A stretch of 64,000 nucleotides of DNA from Selaginella moellendorffii (lineage: Eukaryota > Streptophyta > Lycopodiopsida > Selaginellales > Selaginellaceae), in contig NW_003314337.1 in assembly GCF_000143415.4 (NCBI RefSeq), forward strand, positions 675,746-739,745, written 5' to 3'. Of this stretch, positions 34,270 through 44,362 are shown one piece after another. Each line of letters starts with the position of its first letter. The stretch's first letter is position 1. The position numbers were made by a program, and so were the translations under genes. Below the pieces are notes generated by a model. It saw nothing but the letters and a program-made list of their open reading frames with translations. It was not told the origin of the DNA and did not search any database.

Positions 34270-35880
34270 TTTGTGGGTTTTTCTTCAATGAAATAAAAAA
34301 AGCAAGTAGTGTCTAGAAGTTTATCTGGTCTACTGGGAGAAGAGAATCTACCCAAGTTGCTGGTTTGCCTTCGAGAGATTGCAAAAAGTCACAACATATA
34401 TGATCATCGTCGACAATTATATTTGTGGTGTAGTAATAATCAAAGCAACTGATATGTGATGTTAGAGAGACTATTCCAACACTTAAGAAGGTTGGTAGAT
34501 CACTCCCCTTTTGCAAAATATGGAGCTGAGGTTGAGCTAAAGGTGGTTGTGCCATAACTCGTAGATCTAAGTCATTGGAATCTACCGAGGATGAAAAAGA
34601 CTTGGTTTGAGAAGGTGCTATATCATACCTAAGCTACCTCTAGATGCTAAAAAGTTTACTTCATACCTTAGGGCCTTGAGGTATGGTAAAAGGGCACCAA
34701 TTTGCCTCATGTCTAGTTTGTACCGACATCAAATACCCTAAACATTGCAAATGCTTGGTCAAGGCAATTGGGTTGATAAAAGCAATAAGACTATAGACTT
34801 CTCCAAAGCATAGAAAGAAGAGTCCATAGCCAAAATAAATGGCTTAGAACCTTTTACCTTGTCCACAAGTTGCTCAAAGTTGCCCAAAATGCCTATGACA
34901 AAGATAAATAAACTTGGAAATGGAAGGAGATGTAGGTCGGCTACTAAATGTGATTTAGTGTAGCTCTTTCAACATCCCAGGACACACTTTAAAACATATA
35001 TAACCGCTGAGTCTCAAGAATAGAGTAACTGCTGACAACTTATGGTAACTGGTAACCAGTAACCCTTTGCTCTCGCTCTTACTTTAGTGCCTACTCCAAC
35101 ACCAACTCCTACTTCTGCACCAACTCTTGTGCCTGCTCCTAATTCTACTCCTGATCCTACTCCTACTCCCCGAAGATTGCTTCTTTCCCAAGAAACTTTC
35201 ACGAAAGTTTAGCCCAAAAGAGAAAAATGAGTACCCCAGTCTCAATCCTTCACCATTTTGATTGTAAGGTGTTCAAAAGACCTCAACCCCATCTACCACA
35301 CTGCTCTAAGAATTTGTAATGAAAATGCTTCAATATCTTGTGAGATCCAAGAAAATATAGCTTAGAACGCCAATTTTATGGAAAAACATCTATATATCAC
35401 CAATCCAGATCAATACCAAAGTGTTGTTGATATTTTCAAAAAACATAGGACTAGAAGCACCTCTAGAAACAAATGGCATTAAAAAAAACCTCGGAGAAGC
35501 AAGAATTTTTATTGCAAAGATGCCTTTATTTAGCAGGAGAAGAAAATCCTTTTGCATACCACAAATTCTCCCAAATCCAACACCAAGAATCACCACTACT
35601 TATAAATATAGGGCAGATCTATAAACCCAAATACACTTCTTTGAGAAATTGGGCCAAGAATCTAGATGAGAAAGTGAAAACCTCAAAATGTATACCAAAT
35701 CGAGCTAAATATTGTATGGCTTGATGAGCATCATAGGTTGCTGGAAAGAGGAGCTCAAGACCTATCCAACGTGCCCAAAATCAAGTAAAACCACTGCAAA
35801 ACGAACAAGAAATCACTCTTCAAAGTCTGTGACCGAAAGGAAAAGAAAGAAATTGTGTTATAGAAAGCAATGCACAGTTA
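34270..35880 (-). pseudogene. Second copy of the family-D gag and leader
   Basis: Direct repeat of 14425-16020. The minus-strand stretch 34313-34555 encodes the same gag segment (FDYYYTTNII, LQSLEGKPATWVDSLL). It is joined directly to the integrase of family C on its left, at a shared run TTTGTGGGTTTTTCTTC, which may mark an illegitimate recombination point. Confidence 0.7.
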
Positions 35881-36090
35881 GGGATAGTGGTTGGATTGTG
35901 TGTCCGACCATTTAAGACATTAGTTTGGCTCTTGTTGGGCTATGTCGCTCCTTGTTCTACATCTAGCTTGGGTCTAACCCCAAGCTCCACGCTGGTGATG
36001 TTACAAAAATAAATAACTTGTAAGGAAAAAGGTGGGGTACCCTCCTCCTCACATTAGGCCACCGGTATGCCAAAATTGTGCTAGACTATA
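35881..36090 (+). mobile_element. Displaced 3' segment of LTR A
   Basis: Matches the LTR A part starting GGGATAGTGGTTGG (36336 onward and 60699 onward), but here it is followed by an earlier part of the LTR, so the order is rearranged. It contains an extra A-rich insertion near 36005-36025. Confidence 0.6.
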
Positions 36091-36633
36091 CTAATTATAG
36101 AAAGTGTTTAGATTTACTCATTTGGCATATTTACGGAATGTAAAGATTGGCCTAAACACAATGGTGTTTGTCCTGTGTCCAAATTCACAATCTAGGAAGA
36201 TTCCATATTTAGTAAGTTTCAAGCTTGTCCCAGAGACTAACTACTGGTACTAAAGGAGGTTTCGGGTGAAAGCCTAAAGCATGTTCCTCAAGGGGGGGGG
36301 GGGGATTTGGGGGTTTCTAAATGTATAGTAGGGATAGTGGTTGGATTGCATGTTCGACCACCTAAGACATTAGTTTGGCTCCCGCTGGGCTGTGTCGCTC
36401 CTTGTTCTGTGTTTGGCTTGGGTCTAAGCCCAAGCTCCACACTGCTCTAGTCGGTGGGGTACCCTCCTCCTCACGTTAGGTCATCAGTATGCCAAAATTG
36501 TGCCAAACTCCGTCTAACACCATTTTCTGTGTAGGTGCTGGATATGGGGAGCTGGTGCTTGTGAGATTGTACCAGACCCTCATTTCGTAGCACAACGGAC
36601 TTGGAGTTCGGTTCCAAATTTAGGTGCGCTACA
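36091..36633 (+). repeat. Left LTR of the family-A chromovirus, 5'-truncated
   Basis: Matches the right LTR from CTAATTATRGAAAGTG to GCGCTACA. It contains the G-tract and the core GTATAGTAGGGATAGTGG near 36320-36340. Unlike the right LTR it has no F-box insertion: GGAGGTTTCGGGTGAAAGCC is continuous near 36255-36275. Confidence 0.85.
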
Positions 36634-36648
36634 TTTGGTATTAGAGAA
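36634..36648 (+). other. Primer-binding site
   Basis: TTTGGTATTAGAG directly after the LTR matches, with one change, the complement of the 3' end of initiator tRNA(Met) (TGGTATCAGAGC), the usual primer of plant gypsy elements. Confidence 0.75.
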
Positions 36649-36824
36649 ATTGTCTCAGCGATTCCTATCCAACTTTTGTCAGATTTTTTGACTCAAGTTG
36701 CATACACAGAGACTTTTCTAGTAGATCCAAAGTGACCTATGTAGGATTAGTTGGATTGCACCATTTAGTAAGAACGTTGTATGCATGTTTAATTACTGAT
36801 AGAGGCATGCATGCAGTTAGCAGG

Positions 36825-37852
36825 ATGGTGAAACGAAACTGTGCTGATGATGTTGAAATCTTTAGATGAGTGAATCGAGAGGAGAAAACTCCTGCTAGAG
36901 ATGCTGCAGAAGAGGCTAAGGCTGAGTCAGAAGAGGAAGAGCCAGATGCTGTGGTGCTGCAGTGTATGGCTTAGCAAGTCGAGATCAAGAATTTGCGAAG
37001 GGAGATTCACAAATTGAAGAAGGAGAACAAAAAGAGGAAGAAAGAAGCTGAGGTAGCTAAATCAGCTAAACCTAAGCAACCGGACTCCTCTTCAAGTTCT
37101 GAGGACGATGAAGTTTTGCAACTGCCCCCGGTTGCACGAATTTCAAAGTTCAAGCCTCCAAAACCACCCAATTTCAGAGGCATATGGGATTATTAGGTTT
37201 TGGAAGACTGGGTCTATGATATGGAAAATTATTTCATAGTGGCAAATGTAGATGATCGTACGAAATTTGCATGCATGCAATCCTTTCTTACCGATCATGC
37301 CAAAACTTGGTGGCGCCAAGTGTGGTGAAAAAAGGCAGACTAGAAGTTGGACCAAGATGCGGTCTCGTATCTGTAAGGAATACTTGCTAGATGATCTTGG
37401 TTTGAGACTTCGTGCAGAGTTGCGGTGGTTAAAGCAACGACGGGACCTCATGCATTATGTTAATGCGTTTGCTCAAAAGCGCATTATAATTGCAAATATA
37501 AGTGATGAAGATGCTCAAAGTTATTTCCTAGAAGGTTTAAGTTCACTCTCGCAATGAGATTTTGAAGTTTAAGCCGAAGACATACCTTGAGTGTAAGGAG
37601 GCAGTGCAACAAGTTGCCTTTAGTCACTCGCTCATGGAACAATATCAGCAACAGTATGCTAGTAATTTGGATAAGAAAAGGAATTCTAGGAACAAACAAG
37701 GTAATCAGAAACAGAGGGTGGAAGGTAGGTTCTGCCTTGGAGGCTCACAAGTAACGATTAACAAAGGTGGTGGTGGTTGGAGACCACCAACAGCTTCTTT
37801 TGGTCCTAGGCCCTCTGTTCCTCCTCCTGGTGGGTACAAGTAGTAGCAACCT
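36825..37852 (+). pseudogene. gag of the family-A chromovirus, N-terminal part
   Basis: Broken frames encode a Lys/Glu-rich coiled segment (36993-37196), PKFRG-like KPPNFRGIWDY, then LEDWVYDMENYF and DHAKTWWRQV, typical of gypsy capsid proteins, and LRWLKQRRDLMHYVNAF further on. Stops and frameshifts occur at 37194, 37328 and 37555. The frame is cut at 37852 by the gag-only LTR element; its zinc knuckle follows at 43651. Confidence 0.75.
37848..37852. repeat. 5-bp target-site duplication of the nested LTR element
   Basis: AACCT, repeated at 43651-43655 after the right LTR. Confidence 0.9.
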
Positions 37853-38276
37853 TGGAGAAGGGAGAAAAAGGCAAGTTTGGGGACTCAAGCTTAGGAAAGT
37901 AAACTTGAGAGGTTCAAGGTTAGGACTGTATTCCTAACCTTGACGTGAGCAGTAGTGACTATAAAAGTAGGACTTAGAATGTTTTTAGACGTATCCCTAA
38001 TACAAAATACATTGCAATACATTGTCATTCTGCCTATCTCTTTGGCTTTTCATGGCAATGGCAATGTCTTACTTACCCACCGCCTTCAAGGGATCAAAGG
38101 CGTGGGACTAGCACCTTCAAGCACATGTTCACAGTCTCTACTTGGCTTGGCACAAGCAGGTAAGTGCACTCATCTTGTAGTGTAGTTTTAGATTTAGGGA
38201 CTAGATTAGATTTGAATCTCCTAGGAAGATCTCGTGTGGACGTTTCCTCCCAGTTTAGAGATTCCAGGAGTTTTCA
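37853..38276 (+). repeat. Left LTR of the gag-only element
   Basis: 424 bp, TG...CA. The next bases, CTGGCGACCACGGTGG, begin with TGG one base after the LTR as expected for a tRNA primer-binding site, but I could not assign the tRNA. Confidence 0.92.
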
Positions 38277-39135
38277 CTGGCGACCACGGTGGGATAGGCG
38301 AAGTGAAAAGCACCCAAAGAATGAAGATTGGCAGCCTTGGCTACAACTAGAAGACGAAGCTGAAGTCAAGAATCAAGGGAAAAATCGAAAAGAAACAAAA
38401 AAGAAGAAAACAAAACGAAAAAGAAGAAAATCGACAAAATCCTAGAGCAAGAAGCATGGAAATCATGCTAGAGACCAAGCGTTTGAAGGCTACGATCATC
38501 TAGAGATCGCCCACTTCTTGAAAAGTCCAAGAATCTTCCATAATCGCCTCTTGGCGAGAGGTCGAAGACGAAGAATATTCTGCACATCAGAATATTCGAA
38601 GAATCTCTGACAAGAAAATCAGAGCAAACAAGTGCTAACAAGCATGAAAACATAAAGAATGAAAAAGCACGACTGCCCATTTGGAGATACAAGTTGCACA
38701 AGATACGAGGACTGCCTTTTATGTGGATTCAGAAATTGTGCTAAACTATACAAGCAATGCTATCCAAAATGGCAATGCAACACTTGCAAATAAGCAAAAG
38801 CAAGACTACAAATCAGGGATGACATTGCCGCAATGGAAGAAAGAAAGAAACGAGAAGAAATAGCCCACGAAAATGACACCAAAAAGAGTGACGATAGTTT
38901 AAAAAAAAAGAAGAAAAACAGAGCACTAGTTGCTTTCAAGAATTCAAAGAAACAGTCTTGCGACTATTACACAATTTGTCCAGCAAATTGAAAGAACCAA
39001 AGGGGAGGAATGATAAAAGAGAATGAACAATCACCAAAATTTTGTAGCCCACATGAGGAGAGCGATAACAATGACGCAACATGGAAATTTTGGGCTTGCA
39101 CGAGAGACCAGCGAGATGAGGAAATCCCTCGATAG
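38277..39135 (+). other. A-rich leader of the gag-only element
   Basis: No gene recognised. Purine-rich runs of AAGAAG near 38390-38440 and 38880-38930 produce short Lys/Arg-rich frames that look like composition effects. Confidence 0.5.
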
Positions 39136-40062
39136 ATACAAGACTCTCAAAACTTTTTAGAAGCCATCAAGCAGCTGCCATCTGAGATTCAGGAACGAAT
39201 CTTTAATTTAGTTCACAACACATTAGACAAGGAGAACTATACACCAATTTGCAACGGCACTATCATACACGGCGCACAGTTTATAGGAAAACAAGATAAA
39301 CAAGAATTGTATACGTGGAGAATCATCCTCGAGCTCTCGTGGAGATCTTTCGTGTACATCGATCAAGAATTTATTTGTCTCAAGGAAGAAGTTGAGTGGC
39401 ATACTTGGGACACTGTCACTCGAATTTACGAAGAAATTCCAAGGTTCCTGCTTAGAGAAATACAGGAAATACTTGGACAGCAATTTGTAAGAGGATTTAT
39501 TACACCGGTTGGAAGCGCAATACATGAGCTTACTGACCTCAAGATAAAGGAAGGACTGTGGGCAAAAGAGCGCTGGATAGATCCGCGCACACATAGGCTT
39601 AAAGCAACAAAAATTTGTTGGAATCCATACCTTGACGTATGGACACCATTTGAGAAGAAAAACATACAGGAATCACGAAATTGGAAACCCATATCAATCG
39701 GAGAAGGAGAAGTGAAAACATTAAAAATACAACCACTGCTGTATTCAGCATTTTCAAATATTACTATCGACTGGGAAACACAAATGCTCATAGTGAGAGC
39801 TCGCATTCCTGTACAACCAACATATTGTAAGAGACCAAAACAATTATTCAAGAATTTAGAAAAGATTGGACTCCTAAAGAGAGTTGCAATCGTTGGCATA
39901 CCTTCTCGATCCCAAAGTTGGAGAGTAGCACCAAATATTACTAGCGAACAGCTACACCGATCAATTTATGACACAACCGACCTCCTTCCAACAAACAAAA
40001 TCGTGCTTACTTACACCACCAAATTTTTCAAATACAAGACCTTTCCTGAGCTAGACTCATGA
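39136..40062 (+). CDS. Unknown ORF upstream of gag in the gag-only element
   Basis: An open frame of about 308 codons between the stop at 39133 and the stop at 40060. No ATG opens it near the start, so it may be translated by readthrough, splicing or from an internal Met. The product is rich in Trp and charged residues (for example EEVEWHTWDTVTRIYEEIP and KICWNPYLDVWTPFE) and looks globular. I recognise no domain: it has no zinc knuckle, protease or polymerase motif. It precedes gag on the same strand with a 240-bp gap. A lineage-specific additional ORF of the retroelement is the likely reading. Confidence 0.6.
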   Translation: MQDSQNFLEAIKQLPSEIQERIFNLVHNTLDKENYTPICNGTIIHGAQFIGKQDKQELYTWRIILELSWRSFVYIDQEFICLKEEVEWHTWDTVTRIYEEIPRFLLREIQEILGQQFVRGFITPVGSAIHELTDLKIKEGLWAKERWIDPRTHRLKATKICWNPYLDVWTPFEKKNIQESRNWKPISIGEGEVKTLKIQPLLYSAFSNITIDWETQMLIVRARIPVQPTYCKRPKQLFKNLEKIGLLKRVAIVGIPSRSQSWRVAPNITSEQLHRSIYDTTDLLPTNKIVLTYTTKFFKYKTFPELDS

Positions 40063-40302
40063 AAGTGACCTCAAGCAGAGACTCGAGAAGAATCGAGAAA
40101 CAAACACTCGATTGAAGACTCAAGACATAAGAGCTTGACTTCGCATTTATATGACAAAATACAAACCTGCAAAAGACTCAAGACATAAGAGCTTGACTTT
40201 GCAATCTATGAAAAACAACATTTGATTCAACACACTGTAGATGAATCACAAAATTCAGGAAGTTTACCTCGGCATTTAAGTCGAGAAGATTTAGAAAACT
40301 GA

Positions 40303-42951
40303 ATGCACAAATATAAACCAGACCCAATCAAGATCCGGGAAAGAGATCTTCGACAAAAGACTCGAGAAGTAAGAAAGGAAGAGATAGAAAAGGAAAAGTT
40401 AGAAGAACAGCAACAACAAATCTTAGAAACAATATTAGAGAAGTACGACAAAGACGATAAACAAATTCAAGTACCCGAGTCAAGCAACTCGGCAGAAGAC
40501 AAAGAAGAACCAAATATTGAAGACGTCCCAGAGTTTGAGCCGTTTGAAGAGGCAGAATTCACAGCACTAGAGTTTTACTCGTATCCTAATTCACCAGAAG
40601 AACAACTTATCCAACAAAGTCTACAACAACAAATGGCAATCATCAACCCAGCGACAGCTATAGGGAACATGATTTCCTATCCCATTTTTACCGGTGGAAA
40701 ACCCGAAGATGCGAACCATCATCTCAAACAATTTGATCAAATTGTAAAGATGAACAAGCAAGAAATGCATCGAGAAATACTTTTCCCATACACGTTAAAG
40801 TGGGACTTTTCATTATCCCACTTATGGTGTGTGGCCACATGCCATTTTTATAACAACAATAAAAAATTGAAGTTTTAACTTTATAATTTATAAATTAAAA
40901 ACTTTTCATATGATTTTGTGTTATAATATTGTGAAATATAAAAAAATAAATTAAAAAACTGATAGAAATATTAATAAATATTAATTAAGTACTAGGAAAT
41001 GGCATGTGGACACATGCTAATTAATGTCCCACTTTACTGAATAAGTCCCACTTTAACGAAATAAAGCATAAAAGCCCTCGATTGGTACAACACACTCGAT
41101 GATGCTTTGACTCATGATGAAAAGGTCACACAATTCAAGGAGCAATTCCAGACTGGTGGAACTCCAGAAGAACACTATGAGATCATCAAAAACTTCAAGC
41201 AAAAATCACGTGAAGGAATTCAAGATTACACTCGAAGATTTAAGTTTCATGCAAAGCACTGCAAGGATTTGATAACAGATAAAGGAAAAAGCTTGTCCTA
41301 TATACAAGGCCTTAAAGAAATCTATAGAAACATGGTAGCACTCGTTGCTGCAGCAGAGAATCCGGATGAAGAAAATGTCAATACACTCTCTAAAGAAATC
41401 TTGACATTAGAAAAACGATTTAAGCAATTCACAAAAGCGGGACCTTTACAAACCGATGACGGTTCAGATGATGAAGAAGAGGAAGAAATCCGCATCAAGA
41501 CAAAGAAGAAACCATCAAAAAACCAAGACTTGAAGGAAATAATCAGGAAAATCTCACAAACCGAACTCAAAGCAGGAGTGTGGTGTACAAAGTGTAAAAA
41601 CGAGGGACATACATATTCGGAATGCAAATTACAGCTTCCAAAGTGTCAAATTTGTGAAAGAGAAGGCCATACAGCCAAGAAATGCCGATATAGGAATACA
41701 ATAGAAGTTTCAAGAATCAAGAATACTTCTCGTCGAGAGCCCAATCTTCAATATCAAGGAAACTGGAATCAAAATGCACGACCACCACGCAATGAACCTC
41801 CAAGATATAACAATTATTATCAACGTGATGATAATTTGTACAATCAAAGAGGAAACTTTTACCGTCAGAACAATCGCAAATACAATAGAATACCCCCTCA
41901 AGATCAAAGACCAAACAACTATTCTGGAAATTATGGAAGAAACTACAATACATATCAACAACGTGATGGACCTCATGACAACTACCAATGTCCTCCCCCA
42001 CGAAATTACAATTATGATCAAGAACCATATCACAACTATAATCAAAGACCACCTCAAGCTCAAGGTTACAATTACAACCAGCGACCTGCACCACAACAAG
42101 ATAATCGACCTCGGCAACCTTACCAAAATGCAAATCGTGAAAATAACCAAGTCGTAAACAATCAAGCTCCAAGAGCAAGACCACCTGCAGCACGGAATGT
42201 TGAGGTCGAAGTCGAAGACTCACAAACTTATGAAGAACCAGCAATACGAGCAATCACAAGACAACAATACAAGTATCAACAACCAGATAATTTGGAAGAA
42301 CAAGATCACGATGATGAACTGGAAATTATCCCAGAAATCGAATGGAAGAAAAGCAAGAAAATACTTAAAGCAATTCAAGCTGAATTGCAAGCACAAGATC
42401 CAGAAACAATCAAAGAACACGACAAACAATCAAACAATCAAGAAACAAGAAGTTTTACCCAAGAGGAGCTGGTACCTGTTCAGCAGAAAGAAAAGTTTCA
42501 TGTGGAAGAGCAAGCTGAAGCAAGGTTGAAGCAAAACCTGGTGGAAGATGAACAGCCTGATCAGATTGAGCAACCAGCAGAAGAAGACGAAGACCTGCAG
42601 TGGATAAAGGAGTTTCAGACACAGGAACTTGAGGTGGTGCTTCCGAAGTTTTGTGAGCAGACGGAGCAGAAGAAAAATTCAGTGCCAAAGTTTGACGTGG
42701 AACAGGCAGCAGCTGGTCAAGCTGGCTTGGAGCAGAAAGCTGTTGTGAAGAAGAAAGAAGAAGATGTTAGACAACAAAGAGGTGTAGAAGTTCAGAACCT
42801 TGTGGAGCAGCCATCAAGAGGAGCCGTATACCCAGGCCAAAGTTTGAACTTGAAGGTGGCTGGTGTGAAGTTGGTGAAGAGACGAGGAAGTGTGTTTCTC
42901 AGGTTCTGGTGGGACAGAGGCAAGCTGATTTCATCCTTTGTAGCTCTGTAG
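40303..42951 (+). pseudogene. gag of the gag-only element, interrupted by a small transposon
   Basis: Begins at the ATG at 40303 with a Glu/Lys/Gln-rich coiled segment, then a capsid-like part (FTGGKPEDANHHLKQFDQI) up to 40799. The 269-bp transposon derivative lies at 40800-41068; afterwards the frame continues (ALDWYNTLDDAL, REGIQDYTRRFKFHAKHC). Two zinc knuckles follow, CTKCKNEGHTYSEC and CQICEREGHTAKKC, then a long Asn/Gln/Tyr/Pro-rich region and a Glu/Gln-rich C-terminus ending at 42951. Insertion plus duplicated TAAA is 273 bp, a multiple of three, but the inserted DNA contains stops. Before the insertion gag was one frame of nearly 800 codons. Confidence 0.82.
40800..41068 (+). mobile_element. 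269-bp non-autonomous derivative of the large transposon
   Basis: The right end (TCCCACTTTAACGAAATAAAGCA) and the left subterminal hairpin (GTGGGAC...ATCCCAC) match the large element. TAAA flanks both sides (40796-40799 and 41069-41072), consistent with a 4-bp duplication, though the outermost 18 bp of the left terminal repeat are missing. Between the ends are AT-rich DNA and two palindromes, at 40824-40845 and 40999-41020, one near each end. Confidence 0.8.
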
Positions 42952-43226
42952 GAGTAGAGGAAGTAAGTAGTAAAGCAGCAAAACTGAAAGCCGTCCAGGA
43001 GAAGTTGTGGCTGTTTCAAGTCGGATATTTAAAGTTTCGAGAAGAGGCGTTTGTGCAACTGATCTCGGGAAGAAGCTGGTCAAATTCAGATCACAAGACT
43101 TTGAGGAAGCAGCTCAGACTTATGAAGAGGAGGAAGAGGAGGAGGAGCCACATGAGGGAGCAGCTACCCACGATGCAGCAATGGAGCAGTGACTGCGGGA
43201 CGCAGCACAAGGCAGTCATGGGAGAG
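42952..43226 (+). other. 3' end of the gag-only element interior
   Basis: No separate gene is evident; the overlapping frame 42909-43268 may be a frameshifted continuation of gag. The last bases before the LTR (GGGAGAG) are a weak polypurine tract. Confidence 0.4.
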
Positions 43227-43650
43227 TGGAGAAGGGAGAAAAAGGCAAGTTCGGGGACTCAAGCTTAGGAAAGTAAACTTGAGAGGTTCAAGGTTAGGAC
43301 TGTATTCCTAACCTTGACGTGAGCAGTAGTGACTATAAAAGTAGGACTTAGAATGTTTTTAGACATATCCCTAATACAAAATACATTGCAATACATCGTC
43401 ATTCTGCCTATCTCTTTGGCTTTTCATGGCAATGGCAATGTCTTACTTACCCACCGCCTTCAAGGGATCAAAGGCGTGGGACTAGCACCTTCAAGCACAT
43501 GTTCACAATCTCTACTTGGCTTGGCACAAGCAGGTAAGTGCACTCATCTCGTAGTGTAGTTTTAGATTTAGGGACTAGATTAGATTTGAATCTCCTAGGA
43601 AGATCTCGTGTGGACGTTTCCTCCCAGTTTAGAGATTCCAAGAGTTTTCA
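43227..43650 (+). repeat. Right LTR of the gag-only element
   Basis: 424 bp, the same length as the left LTR, about six transitions apart. Followed by AACCT. Confidence 0.92.
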
Positions 43651-44306
43651 AACCTGAAAAACCTGCTCCTAGCGGAACAGGTAGTGTGAGTCATTGCTTC
43701 CATTGTGGAGAGTCAGGACATAGGTCCTCGGAATGTCCCAATAAGCATAAGATAAGGTCTCGGGTTAATGTCATGAGGGAAGATGGTGGTGGCGAAGCTG
43801 AAGGGGTTGACGAGTTGGTCAATGTAGACTATGAGGAAGAGGAGGTGAGTTATTTTCGTTGCTTTCCTCAAGCTTTTCTTGCAGTCAATGCAAACACTGA
43901 TCTGTTGATGTATCTGGTAGGCTTTGTCCACAAACACCAAATCCGAGTGATGATTGACACGAGAGTTATGCACAGCGTGATATCCAAAGACTTAGTTAAG
44001 TTGTTAGGAATGAATGTTGAGCAAATATTGCCTATGCACTTCCGGTTTGTGAAAGGTGGGCGAGTAGCCAGAAATTTTGTGAGTGATGTTCCAATAAAAA
44101 TATCCAATTGGAAAGAAAGAGTGGACTTGGTAGTGTTGAAGATACCAGATTTTCAGATGGTGTTTGGTATGGACTTCTTCAACAAATATATAAAAAGGAT
44201 TTATGGTGCTGGACAAAGTCGTATCATATTGAAGTCAAAAGGACATCCCGATGTGTCCTTCCAGTTGCAAAAGCGCTCTCAAAGGATTGGGATGCTAAGT
44301 TCTTGA
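43651..44306 (+). pseudogene. Zinc knuckle and protease of the family-A chromovirus
   Basis: Resumes gag after the nested element. A CCHC knuckle CFHCGESGHRSSEC is followed by an acidic linker and a protease-like segment. The active-site loop reads DTRVMHSVIS where gypsy proteases have D-S/T-G-A-T, so the essential Gly is replaced and the enzyme should be dead. GMDFFNKYIKRI matches the conserved end of the domain. Confidence 0.75.
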
Positions 44307-44362
44307 CTGCGAGGGCCGCTCAAAAAACAGCTAAGAAGGGATGTCGGACCTTTTAGGTTCAA

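Larger units (their letters stand above)
37853..43650 (+). mobile_element. Gag-only LTR retrotransposon nested in the chromovirus
   Basis: Two 424-bp LTRs (37853-38276 and 43227-43650) begin TGGAGAAGGG and end GTTTTCA, flanked by AACCT. The LTRs differ at about six positions, all transitions, so the insertion is fairly recent. The interior (4.95 kb) codes for an unknown ORF and a large gag with two zinc knuckles; I see no protease, reverse transcriptase or integrase. This is the structure of TR-GAG-type non-autonomous elements, which depend on enzymes from elsewhere. The gag was later interrupted by the small DNA transposon at 40800. Confidence 0.88.
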
